Source: Lycocorax pyrrhopterus obiensis
Lineage: Eukaryota > Chordata > Aves > Passeriformes > Paradisaeidae
Reading direction: 5' to 3'
DNA: 64,000 bases
Assembly (NCBI GenBank): GCA_014706295.1
Contig: JACSVZ010000016.1
Location: forward strand, 7,359,168 to 7,423,167
A program made the position numbers and the translations under genes. The notes under the pieces were generated by a model that was not told where the DNA came from, did not search any database, and was given only the letters and a program-made list of their open reading frames with translations. Positions 26,401 to 36,966 of the stretch are shown here, piece after piece; within the stretch, counting starts at the first letter, position 1, and each line of letters opens with the position of its first letter.

Positions 26401-29327
26401 CTCCTGGAAGTATTTAATGATCTCATGCATTTGCTGTTCAAATGAGTAAACCACATGAGACCTATAAAATCATAGTTGGAAAACCAAAGGCCAAAGCATG
26501 GAACTTTCAACAATTCATGAAAGAAATATGAAAATAAGAGAAGAGGTTTTAAGCTTGGAAAGGAACTGCAGTGGTCTCTTCAATACTTCAGATTTGGGTA
26601 TGCCATGAAGTCTTGACTTTTTAAAAAGGGGAATGGCTTGTGATCCATTGTTATTTAAACTCTGTTGAAAGCTTTGTAATTTGACAAACCTTATTACAGA
26701 CTGGATTTTATTGGTAGACTGTAACACAGTGAAGCTTCTCTGTGGTTTGAGGGAAGCAGTCCTTGCTGTATCGTGTTCTGTCTGAAATGCAGCTTCGGAT
26801 TCAAACCCGCATCCATCTTCAGGGACTGCGATGTGCTCTGAGTCCTTAGGGCAGCGTTGGTCATGCCAAACAGACATCTCTGCTGAAGGACTGGAGTTCA
26901 GAGGTTTCTGTGGGTGCCATGTGGAGCTTCCCTGTGTGTTTTCCATGATGTGGAGCAGAACTCAGGCTCAGAGGTTCCTGCCTGCGCTCTGAGCCCCCAG
27001 AGTGAAGTGAGACACAGCATCAGTGACTAAAAGTACAAATCAAAAGGGAGAGAATGCATGAGCTGGCAAGCGTGAATTTTGCTGCTGACCACTGTTTTGT
27101 CCTCTGATCTAAACAGATGTCTAAATCTGTGAGAAAGAACATAAAGGGGACTGCAGACAGGTTGGAATAAACATTCCATAATTGTTTCTATGTGCAGCCC
27201 TGCTTTTTCTCTTTGTTTACAGTCAGAGCTAATTTAGACTCGTGTTCAGTTCCTGCAGGCAGGGACATGTCATCCCTGTGTCCTGGCTGATGGGAACACT
27301 GGATATTCTGTATAAATAGACCAATGAAGCTGGTAGGAGCAAAAATGCCTCTGCTGTCAGGGTGCTGCCAGAGCCTGGGCATGAAGGCAGCAAGCTGTCT
27401 CCAGGCTGAGTCTCTAAAGGGGAAGTGTTCTGGGAGAAAAGGAGACTAATGTTAAAGTGGTTTTATTTATTTATTTTTAACAGAAAGATGTGCAGGACAT
27501 GGACATAATATTTGAATTGCAACTGTTCAAAACTTCTCTCACATATACTGATAATTTTAGGAAAAGCAGAGAGCATGGAGAAGGAAAAGAGTGGTCTCGG
27601 GCAATGACTTCATCCCAAAAGAAAAAGATATTTACAGCACCTTATATTTTGGAACTATAGTTTTCTTCACCTCTAAGTTAGTTAATGTATTTACTTATAT
27701 TTTTCTTATTAATAGTTCTAGGAACGATTGATTATGTAGAAATAACTGCAGTACTGGTACCCTTTAGTGACTGCATGTCAGAAATTACTGTGCTTGGTCT
27801 TAAAAAAAACCCTGTTTTGGTATTCATGTGTTTGTAAGTGTGATTTTGAAACATTATAGAATCAAAAAGGATATTTACAAGTCACACGTATGGTATTTCT
27901 TCCATAAGTTTTTGTTTGGGTTTTCAGAAGCATTTGGTTTTGGAAGTGTTTCCTTGCATGATGATTAGTGGTTAGAGTACAGGGGAAGTAAGCTGACACA
28001 CCTAAATGTTTTGCTGTGCAAGGGTGAAAAAAAACAATTAAAATCCAACACTTAATGATCTTTCCATGCTTTTTAACAGTTCCCGCACTTTTTTTTTTTT
28101 TTACTCATTTATGTTTGTTTGAGATAACATGGGCATCATTTCGTTAGAAAATTGATGTAAGTCTAAGGAAATTCCAGAAACTGAAGAGATTTCTGGCTGC
28201 AAAATAAGTCAACTTCCAATGCTGTGAAACTCATAAAGAATAGTTGTAGTGTTCTAATGTTACACTGCATTAACTGTAACATTAATGCACAAAACTCGAA
28301 CATAGGTGTCTCTGCATGACTCTGTTTATTGCTCAGTTTCAGGAGATTCGTAGACTGGTAGGTTCTAAGTTCAATAAAACAAATACGTTCTAAAGGACTT
28401 AGACTGGCAAAATCAAATGCAAACCTAAACTGTGCAAACACTTGTTCTGCTCACATCTCTTAGCATCTGATATGTGAAAGAAGGCAGCTCCTAATGGTGA
28501 CTGAGAAGGACAGAACTGAAAAGAAGGAAACAGCCCCTCCAAAAGATGTGAGCTGAAGGTGGCTTTTCCAGCATAAAACTTTACGAGAGTCCTGCTCAAA
28601 CTTGAAAGCTGCTTGGGACAAAGAGGTGTTTAAAATGTTCACCAGTTCGTCTGCTTGTGCACCTTGTGGTTTAAAAGCTCAGATTTTGGATTCAAGGGAA
28701 CCTTGTATTTTGAGAGCAGTGGATTATCTTCGAGGTGTGTCAATGTTCAGCCTGGCTGAGGGTCCCTTCATCACTTCTGTGTGCTCAGCACTCGTCACTG
28801 TCCGGCCTTATTAAATTCAGGGGTAAATCCGCTGCACAGGGAAAGCGAGTTCTGTACAGAGGGGCAGAATTGTACAAGTAAGATCTTTTTGATCCCGTGG
28901 CTTGCATGAAGAGGGAGCTTATGCTGGTTGCTTGAAAGACTGGGCAGTACTGCTGGGCCATTGCCAGTAGCTTTTGCCCTTTGTAGGACCAGCTGTGCCA
29001 GTATGAGGATTTTAGAACTGGCTAGGTAAGGAAGAAACTTCTGCAAACAGAAGACAAGAAAAATTTAGATGTGGACATTTTAATGTACTAAAATATATTA
29101 AACTTCAGCATCTTAGTTTTTTTTTTTTTTTAGATCAGATACTTGTTGGTAACATGTTAAGTAATTAAAAAATAAAATTATCTTATAAGGAACTAATAGT
29201 TTTTACATATTAACACGTAGCCATGCTCTATTGGACAGGCACTGCTTCCTGCTGTTTCCATGCCTTACTTGTGGACTGGTACATGTTGCCTTTTTTATCA
29301 TGACTTTCTTTATCTTCAGTTAGGTGT

Positions 29328-29370
29328 TGGGGGGTTTTTTTTGTGTGTGGTTTTTTGTTTGTTTTTGTTT
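29328..29370. repeat. Poly-G/T low-complexity tract
   Basis: G and T runs with GTTT repeats, including GTGTGTGG and TTTTGTTTGTTTTTG. Simple sequence with no function suggested. Confidence 0.75.
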
Positions 29371-31330
29371 CATGAGGCTGCTGACCTATTTGTATTTTCA
29401 GGTGAGTTTTGCATGTCCCGTGGTTACTGACTTCCAGCTTAACTCATGGGTGGGTGGGCTAACATGAGGAACACGACTGAGCAGGTTTTATTTCATATTT
29501 CCAATGATGAGCCGGTTTTACTCTTTTTAGAAAAACATTTATTTGCCCCAAGTGTTGTGACCTATTTTTCTTAAATGCTATTAATATATACATATATATG
29601 TTTCTTGTTTTTTTCCAATGAGAAAATGGAGAATTGTGCTGAACAGCATCACAGATGCTGTCTTATTTTGTGATGCTGTGCAAAATGCACCCTCAGTGTT
29701 GCAGGGATCCTGTGTCAAATTTAAATTGCTGCTGCTACAGTGGCTGCAGGGGTTTTGTGAGGGTTTCCTCACCGTGACAATTACAAGCATCAGTAACTAA
29801 GCAGGTCATGCTGACCAGAGGATCAGTTCTGCTGCATATTCCCATTTCCACTCTGTTCTGGTGCTTGCCACGGCTCTTCATAGCACTGGTCGATTTGGTC
29901 ATGACCAGAAAATCCCAGCCGCTATTTTGCATTCCTGCAGGAAAAAAAGCAAATCCCTGGAAGTGCCAAAGAAAAGGTTTGACTTGTGCCATTTGCTGAC
30001 ACAGCTGTTTTCTCTAGTTGCCAATTCGAGGCTATGAACTCACTGTCTGAAGTTGTCTGGGGGCTGGACTTGTGAGTGGATGAAAAATGTCCCTGGTGGG
30101 CTGCTGCCCAATGGCTGGGGAGTGACTGGTGGGGCATCACGAGTTAAAGTGAAAGCCAAGGCAGAACTTTTCATTATAATTGTATCAGGAGCTGTCACCT
30201 TCATTTCAGATGCCTTCAAAACAGGCTTTGTCAGAAAAGAAGCCTACAGATGGAGATAAACGGCAAAAGATATATCAAAAAGAAGCAATAGTTTAAATTC
30301 TTATGCAGTGTAGAGATATCAGACTAATGGGTGGGTCCCTGTGTTATTCTGTGACCTTTTCTAGAACTATCTATGAATGTTACTCCAAATCAATCTTATT
30401 TTGTCTGTGGGCTTTTTGTTCTCCCTCCTACACTCTATAAGCTTGCTCCAAAATATACTTTTCTCTGTCTTTGGCACATAGTTATGTACAGACTGAGCAC
30501 TACCTTCCACTTGGGGCAAAATCACCATTTGTCTGCTGTTTTTTTCATTGTGACCACTTTTGCTCACTTGTGTTTCAGTAGACAATGTCATTTTGATGCA
30601 GCACATCAGATAAATACAGTAATTTTATTGAGGCAGACTTTGAGGAGTACTATTGATTATTTATGGAGACATGCTGTTTTAATCAAGTAGATTCATTTAA
30701 GCTGTCATGGTGAGTCAGTACAATTCTGTGCTTACGCTTCATGCTGGAGAGTAGGTTTGTATTATAGATGGATGCTGGTGATTTGGAGGATATAACAGCA
30801 TCAGTCAATTGGCACAGGAGTTTGGCAGTGCTGGTTTATTGTCACATCTAATCTCACAAGTGCTTGGAAAGCATTGATATAAAGTTATTTTCAGGGGCTG
30901 ACTTAAAACAAACAAAAGGAATAGTTTAGCCAGTCAGCCCTGCAAGAAGTGCCTTGTCTCTGGTTTGCTGAGGAGCTGGTGCTGCCAGGGGGAGGTTCTG
31001 TGTGATGCCCTGGCTGGCAGTGCCCCTGCAGTGCTGAACAGAAAGTAGGTTAGTGCTGCCAGCTGCTCTGCTCCAGCTTCGTGCCTCGCCTGGGCTCCGG
31101 GCTGGCTGCCTCTCTCCCAGCATTTCTAGGTAGTTACTAATTTTTCCTGACTCCCTGGCCTGGCCTTCAACCATAAGGCTGTTTTTACCTTTGTGTGAGC
31201 ATGCAATGACACCTTACACCAGCACTTGTGTGAGATTAGGTAAGAACTGAGGGTGCTCTAAATGCTGTGAGTCATTCTGACATGTTTTGATGAGTTGAGA
31301 TTTTGGATCATGTTTAAAAGGAAAAGTTAC

Positions 31331-31384
31331 ATTCTGTGGGTAGGTATGTAGGTAGGTATGCTAAATTCTGTAGGTAGGTATGCT
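31331..31384. repeat. Imperfect tandem repeat, GTAG-rich
   Basis: The unit ATTCTGTAGGTAGGTATGCT occurs twice, at about 31331-31363 (with an expanded GTAGGTAT part) and 31365-31384. A nested TAGG/GTAT microsatellite makes up the first copy. Confidence 0.75.
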
Positions 31385-31550
31385 GCAAAAGGTGACTCAG
31401 AAGTAGCCTTTTACTTACCTGCATTTGGACATAGGATGCTTTATTAATGACTATCCTTATGAATTATTAAACTAAAGTGTGTCGCATTTAAAATTAGTGT
31501 GACTGATGTTTGGAGTTCCTCCATAGGTCATCTTTATCAAGTACTGCATT

Positions 31551-31777
31551 CATAGAAACAGAATTGTGGAATTGTTTAGGTTGGAAAAGGTCGAGTCCAG
31601 CCTTTCCCCCAGCACTGCCAAACCCACCACAAACTGCGTCCCTGAGCACCGCATCCACAGCTCGTTAAATCCCTCCAGAGATGGTGCCTTCACCTCTGCC
31701 CTGGGCAGCCTGTTCCGATGCTTGACAGCCCTTTCTGTGAAGAAATTGTTCCTAATGTCCAATCTAAACCTCCCTGT
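31551..31777 (-). mobile_element. CR1 LINE 3' fragment
   Basis: The minus strand reads as a canonical CR1 3' end: GGTTTAGATTGGACATTAGG, then a GTCAAGCATCGGAACAGGCTG block, a CTGGAGGGATTTAA block, and a TTTTCCAACCTAAACAATTCC terminus. It is about 225 bp, 5'-truncated as most CR1 copies are, and non-coding. It lies antisense to PXYLP1 within intron 1. The 203-codon plus frame spanning it is a by-product. Confidence 0.93.
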
Positions 31778-34495
31778 CTCAGGGATGAGCATCAACCACT
31801 GCATTTTGGGCACACGTCAGAAGCTGCTGCTCCTGGCACTGAGTTCCACCTCAGTGTGGTGCTTACTCCACTTTAAAAGCAGTAAGTACTTCTGGGCTCC
31901 AGACCCCAGAGGGTGCAAACCAGGCCCATTCCTGCAGCCCAGCGAGGTGCTGCTGTCAGTTGTTGGTGGAATTGCCCTTTGGGAGCTCGCAGTGTGGAGA
32001 TGTGCCCCTGTCCTGGGGCGGGACCTGCGCTCTGGCCTGGGTAAAAGATCAGCAGTGGTGCCTAAATGCCAGGTTAGCAGCGGATGCTCTGCAGTGCTCT
32101 TCTCTGTGGTAGTCTGCCCTGCACACCCCAAATGTGTTTTGATCTGTGGTTTGTTATTTTGTTTCATCTGCATGTAAGAATAGTTTTGTGGGAAGATAAG
32201 GTTGGTTTGCTTTTATTTCTCCCCTCTCCAGGCTTCGTTTTATCTTTCTTGGTTTAAAAATGCTCACTTCAGTGAGTCCTTACAATACTTACTGTACTGC
32301 CTTCACTTAACATGTGCTGGCCAAGCACTGCTGTGCCCAAGGAGCACCTTGTATGCCATCCTGGAGGGGCAGAGGCTCGGGACTCAGTCTCACATACCTT
32401 CACCTGATTCTCAGCAGCTTCTTGCCAAGGAGGAGCCGATGGCAAATTGTATTGACAGGCTGTTAATTTACAGATTCTCAGCAGGAGCTGTTCCTATTCC
32501 TCGCAAGTCGCAACACAGCAACTTTTAATTTGTTAGGAAGCCAAAGTATATTTAAAAGAAAAATCTTTCCACCTTGTTTGTAATGTCTTGAATGATGCAT
32601 TTCACACTCAGTGTTTTAAAACTTCTGATCTTGCAATTAAGGCTTAAAGCTCATTAAGCTTACTCACAAAAACATTTTGCTAATATGAGACGTGTAAGAT
32701 CTCCTATTTTCCAGTCTTGTAATTTTTTGTTTTTTGTGGCAGCTTTATTTTATGCAACAACAGTATTAATGAGTATAGACTGTGCACAAGACCTCTTGTT
32801 CCGAGAGCTTTTTAATAGATTTTACCTTCTCCTCCCTGCTAAGTCTATTTTTTGCTTTTTCCTGTGGTTCCCCTTCTGTTCTCCCATCTGTTTGGTTGAA
32901 CTGCTTTATTCTCTCCTGGTGTTTGGCATACACTAATCCTTTTACCTTCTATCCTTCGCAGCTTTGTTGAGTTGCAGTGGTGTAGTTCAGTTTTGCTTCT
33001 GCCTGCCTTTCACTAGGATGTTCCAGGATGAGCTATGATTTTTTGAAATTGAGAACTGTTAAAATTGTTCCTTCCAACTTTCTCTCTCCCTCTCTTTTTG
33101 CTTTATTTTTATTACTGCTTGCACATGCCATTTATGGTGCTGTTGGCATTTGGGAAAAATACTGTAATGACTCTGGTTTCTTCCTTCTCAGAATCTCCAG
33201 ATCTTTCCATTTTTCCAGAGTTTCCGAAAGCTGCAAAGGTAGCTGTCCAAATAAAATGAGATGGAAAGACCTCAATTCTGCAAAATGTATGGGTATAATG
33301 GATTCCACTTACTGCAAGCCCCACTGCCTTCATTTCTGCGATCACCACTTGTGCTCGTGGGTGCCATGGCTTTGTGCTGCTAAAGCCCCCTTGGGGCACC
33401 TCATGCATCCCACAACTCTTTTCAAGACCAACCCCAGCAGATAAAATAAGTTCAATGATTCCTGAGACCTTTTCAAATACTAGTAAGAAAATTAATTGGG
33501 GGGGTGGTGGTGAGGGGGGATGTAGAAAAAATGAGAATTTTGAGGTTGTGATTTTATCAGCACTCAGACATTAAAATCTTGCTAAGATGGTTAGGTTTTG
33601 GAGTCCAGAAGAGTTTTGGTAAGCAAATATATATTAATTACATGTGTATGTAAGACCTGTCATTCTCAAAAGCAGGAAAAATAAAGAGAGGCCTCTTTCT
33701 GTGAGGAAATAAGTGCTGGGGCAAAAAGAAACAGTGGTGGGGGAAAAAAAGTTACTTTCTGTCAACATGTTTGAATATTCTGTCATAAACAGAGCTCAGT
33801 TCAAAGGATCTGGGAATCTCAGAAGATTGCTTTCAAGACTAACCAATTTCCTGCAACACGCTGTCAGTGCTAGGAAGAGGCATCTCTTGCACATAAGAGC
33901 AGCTGGTTGTTTAAAAAAGAAAAAAAGGCATGTGGGGGGGAGAGCAACCCCCCTTCAGCCCTTATATAGAGCAGTTTTCCACAGGAAAACGTACATCTGT
34001 GGAAACAGGGCACTTCAGCAAATTCCGTACTCTTTGGAATGTCATTTTGCGAGGAAAAGTGTGGTTGGATGTTTTCAGGAGAGGGCTTTTTTTTTTTTTT
34101 ATTTTTGCAGCGCATAACGAGTTCTGAGGTTTTATTACTTTTTTGTTTACTGTGTAGTGGTATTGACAGCTTTTCTTACTGTTTATTATCTTAAATAAGA
34201 ATTGTGGATGTAAGTATTAACCTTGTGTTAGCAGGAGCAAGCTTAATTTTATGGGAAGTGGGAATCTTTTTATCTACCTGAAAGTTTTGTTCTGGAAATA
34301 CAGTTAATCCTATTATTGGGGTGAAATTAAGGTGAAGGCAACTTATCCATTCTGTTGTTGCCAATTTGAATTGCCTTGTGTGCTTGCCTTTTAAGGAATA
34401 ACTTGACACTGTCAAAGGGATATTTAAATTTTCTTTGCTATAGCTGATGCTTCCACATCTGAAATATATATTTGCCGATGTTTTGTTGTTTGCAG

Positions 34496-34548
34496 GAACC
34501 ACAGATATCTGAAGATGAAACCATGAGGAGCAAGCAGAGTGAATAATA
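34496..34548 (+). other. PXYLP1 5' leader in the start-codon exon
   Basis: This is the 53-nt untranslated part of the exon after the acceptor at 34495/34496. A stop codon (TGA 34540-34542) in frame with the main ATG lies six bases upstream of it, which fixes 34549 as the first possible in-frame start in this exon. The leader carries two upstream ATGs, annotated separately. Confidence 0.88.
34515..34546 (+). promoter_or_regulatory. Two overlapping minimal uORFs before the PXYLP1 start
   Basis: The first uORF is 34515-34526 (ATG AAA CCA TGA, three codons plus stop). The second is 34523-34546, starting inside the stop of the first (the ATGA overlap) and encoding MRSKQSE before TAA. Its stop ends two bases before the main ATG at 34549. 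Both upstream ATGs have A at -3, and the second sits in a good ACCATG context. Ribosomes would therefore have to leak past or reinitiate to make the enzyme, implying translational damping. The arrangement is directly visible; the regulatory effect is inferred. Confidence 0.75.
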
Positions 34549-34627
34549 ATGCTTTTCCGAAACCGTTTTCTGTTCTTGCTGGCCTTGGCAGCCTTATTAG
34601 CCTTTTTGAGCCTCAGTCTACAATTCT
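34549..34627 (+). CDS. PXYLP1: 2-phosphoxylose phosphatase 1, coding exon 1
   Basis: Encodes residues 1-26 plus one base of codon 27. PXYLP1 is a type II Golgi membrane enzyme that removes the 2-O-phosphate from the linker xylose of glycosaminoglycan attachment tetrasaccharides, permitting chain extension on proteoglycans. This exon supplies the short cytosolic tail MLFRNR and a hydrophobic anchor at about residues 7-26, rich in Leu, Ala and Phe. The N-terminus is nearly identical to the vertebrate family sequence I remember, and an in-frame stop just upstream supports the start. The donor is T|GTAAGT at 34627/34628, and the intron interrupts codon 27 after its first base. Two small uORFs precede it. 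The next coding exon is 20.6 kb downstream. Confidence 0.95.
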
Positions 34628-34732
34628 GTAAGTGTCCTCATGTTTTGTTTTCCGCATATAGTGGTCTATAGGTGTGTTTAAAAATGGCCATGATTACATG
34701 TTGTTTAAGCATTCTTCCTGTGTTGAAATACT

Positions 34733-34790
34733 TGGGGTTTGTTTTGGGGTTTTTTGTTTGTTTGTAAGGATTTTTGTTTGTTTGTTTTCC
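34733..34790. repeat. GTTT-rich simple repeat
   Basis: G and T tracts with repeated TTTGTTTG shortly after the donor of coding exon 1. Low complexity only. Confidence 0.8.
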
Positions 34791-35915
34791 AAAAAATAAG
34801 AAACACAGTTTTGTGTGCCATATAGGAATCTATATGATCTAGGGAGTTCAAATCAGGCTATTTTATTTTTAAAAAGTCTGCATTTTGTAGTGCAGTTAAG
34901 TAATTAAATGTGATTGAATCCCTCCATGAAACTGGGCAAACCACATTGGAGTGAAAACTGCTGCAATTCCTATTTTACATTGCATCAGACTAGATGGGAT
35001 TGAGGAAACTGCTGTGAAAGGTTTGAGTGCTGGAACTTCTCCTGATTTGTACCCTCACATCAGGAAACTTCACACAGTTGAATTGGTTCGTCACAAGTGG
35101 TTGGTTTGTTTAAGAACAGATAAATTGTGTTGTGCTTCAGGTGAATTTATCATGGGTCAGTGCAGAGGGCCCTGTGTCCTGGTGAGTGAGCAGGAGGTGG
35201 TGCTGCAGGCAGGGCAGTGGAGGGGACAGGTGAGCACTGTGCCCTGTGGCTGATTATCCCCTGCTTCATGAGAGAGAACATTTCCTGGGTAAAGCCATGT
35301 TCTGTGATCGTGTGGTCTGTACTAAGGCCCAGCAATGTAATGAGTTGCTGTTAGAGGGCAAGTAAAAGTCCGTGTCCATAGCACAGGATAACATTCTTTG
35401 TGGTTGTTGTCATCTTTCGTCCTGTTGTAATGAACACAGTCCTTCCGGGCTATGCTTTTTTTGCATGGAGTAAAAAATCCCCAAAACGTTATGTTAGATT
35501 TAGAATGTGTCTTTTGCATGTGACAGACAACTTTAAAAAAGGGGGAGAAAGAAGATGTGAGAAACTTCGTGGGTTTCTGCTCTTATTTTTGTGCGCTTAA
35601 ACTCATCTGCATGTAGTAAAGCGACCTGTGGCTCTGAATTGCTTTTTGAACCTCCTCTGGGTACAAGCCAGAGGGTCTGATTGCAGCTTGTTTTGCCCCT
35701 TAGGCTCGTTATGGCTCTGCCCTTGATTTTGTAGGGTTGGTTATGAATTGTGCATAGGGCGAAGGTCCTAGAGGAGCTGCAGCTGAAACATGAAACTGAA
35801 TTGTTAACTAAAATGAGTTTTATTTAGAGATGAGGAGGTAGGCATTTAGGAGAGTGAATCACATTTCATCTAAAGATAAAATTATTTTCTACTTAATTAG
35901 AGCATAACATTTCTG

Positions 35916-36356
35916 CTAGAGATAAGGATGTTTGAGGGGTGCTTTAAAGAGCATGTAAGCTGCAGCAGGCAGCCACCATGAAGCCAGTGCCAATACCAAC
36001 GCTGATACAGAAACTTTTACATAATGAGAACTGCAATACAGTCCAGTGGGAACCAAGACATTCAGGTAGCCTGATACTTTAACTTCTGCCGGCTTCAGGA
36101 TGTAGAGCAATTAGTCCAAACTTGGAGCAAAGACCATCTCCACAGCAAAACCAAAACTGTCTTTGATCACCTGGTGCTTCTGGGTGAGCTGTGCCAGCTG
36201 TGCCGCCTGCAGCTCAGCAGCTTGAGGTGGGTTACCAGTGCTATCACTTGTTGCTTTCTTCATCAGGAACTTTGTCACATCCTCACCAGTGTCTGTTTCT
36301 GTCAGGAAACACTGTTTTTTCACATCCTCAGAATGTTTAACTTTGGGACTGTTGAG
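35916..36356 (-). pseudogene. Unidentified protein-like antisense stretch, possible retrocopy
   Basis: One minus-strand frame is open from 36356 to 35916 except for a single TAA at 36111-36113. The first part (about 81 codons) looks protein-like, with charged and amphipathic segments including SEDVKKQCFLTETD, GEDVTKFLMKK, AELQAAQLAQL and DSFGFAVEMVFAP. An upstream piece in another frame (about 36360-36440) could join by one frameshift. The part beyond the TAA is hydrophobic and could be 3' untranslated sequence. I do not recognise the family, and no start codon or splice structure is evident. A decayed processed copy of a real gene is one reading; a chance open frame is the alternative. A CR1 lies about 170 bp away. 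Confidence 0.25.
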
Positions 36357-36524
36357 TCAGGCTGGTCTCAGCATTCTTCAGCACCAACATCAGCATGACC
36401 CCCTGCTTCTCTGTCCTTCTCTCACTGATAACTTTTGCAAATGGGGTAAAATTTGAGCTGTTTTACTCACACTTAGGCAGAGCATCCTGCTACAGGCCTC
36501 TCATGACAAGATAGATACTGAGGT

Positions 36525-36966
36525 CTGGAGCAGTTCCCCAGTGGAGCTGGTGCAGGGTCTGGAGCCCAGATCTCATAAGGAGCAGCTGAGGTAGCTGGGG
36601 GTGTTTAGCCTGGAGAAAAGAGGGCTCAGGGGGATGTTATCACTCTCTACAATTACAGAGAGGAGTTTGTACAAGGTGGGGATCAGTCTCTTCTCCCAGG
36701 TAACAAGTGATGGGGCAAGAGGAAATAGCCTCAAGCTGTGCCAGAGGAGGTTTAGATTGGATGTTAGGAAAAATGTCTCCACCAAAAGGGTGGTCAGGCA
36801 TTGGAACAGACTGCTCAGGGCAGTGGTGGAGCCGCCATCCCTGGAGGGATTTCAAAGACATGTAGATGTGGCACTTGGGGTCATAGTTTAGTGGTGAACA
36901 TGGTTAATGGTTGGAGTTGATCGTAGAGGCCTTTTCCAACCTAAATGGTTCTGTGATAATATGATT
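36525..36966 (+). mobile_element. CR1 LINE 3' fragment
   Basis: A near-complete CR1 3' segment: TCTGGAGC...AGGAGCAGCTGAGG, GTGTTTAGCCTGGAGAAAAG, CTTCTCCCAGGTAACAAGTG, GGTTTAGATTGGATGTTAGG, GGTCAGGCATTGGAACAGAC, CCTTTTCCAACCTAAATGG and a terminal GTTCTGTGATAATATGAT. It is 5'-truncated and non-coding, in the same orientation as PXYLP1. The 96-codon frame inside it is repeat-derived. Confidence 0.95.

Larger units (their letters stand above)
20461..34495 (+). other. PXYLP1 intron 1 (inferred)
   Basis: About 14 kb between the predicted first exon and the start-codon exon. The 3' end is a good acceptor (TTTGTTGTTTGCAG|GAACC at 34495/34496). Recognised contents are a minus-strand CR1 tail at 31551-31777, a GTAG-type tandem repeat at 31331-31384 and a poly-G/T tract at 29328-29370. 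No coding exon was seen. Additional untranslated leader exons could be hidden here because they carry no coding signal. The minus-strand frame at 26515-26946 (143 codons) is unidentified. Confidence 0.55.

Noticed and set aside
26515..26946. A 143-codon minus-strand frame in intron 1
   Set aside because: No domain recognised and no exon signals that support it.
31566..32177. A 203-codon plus-strand open frame
   Set aside because: Its first third is an antisense CR1 tail and the remainder has no recognisable motif, so it is probably an accident of composition.
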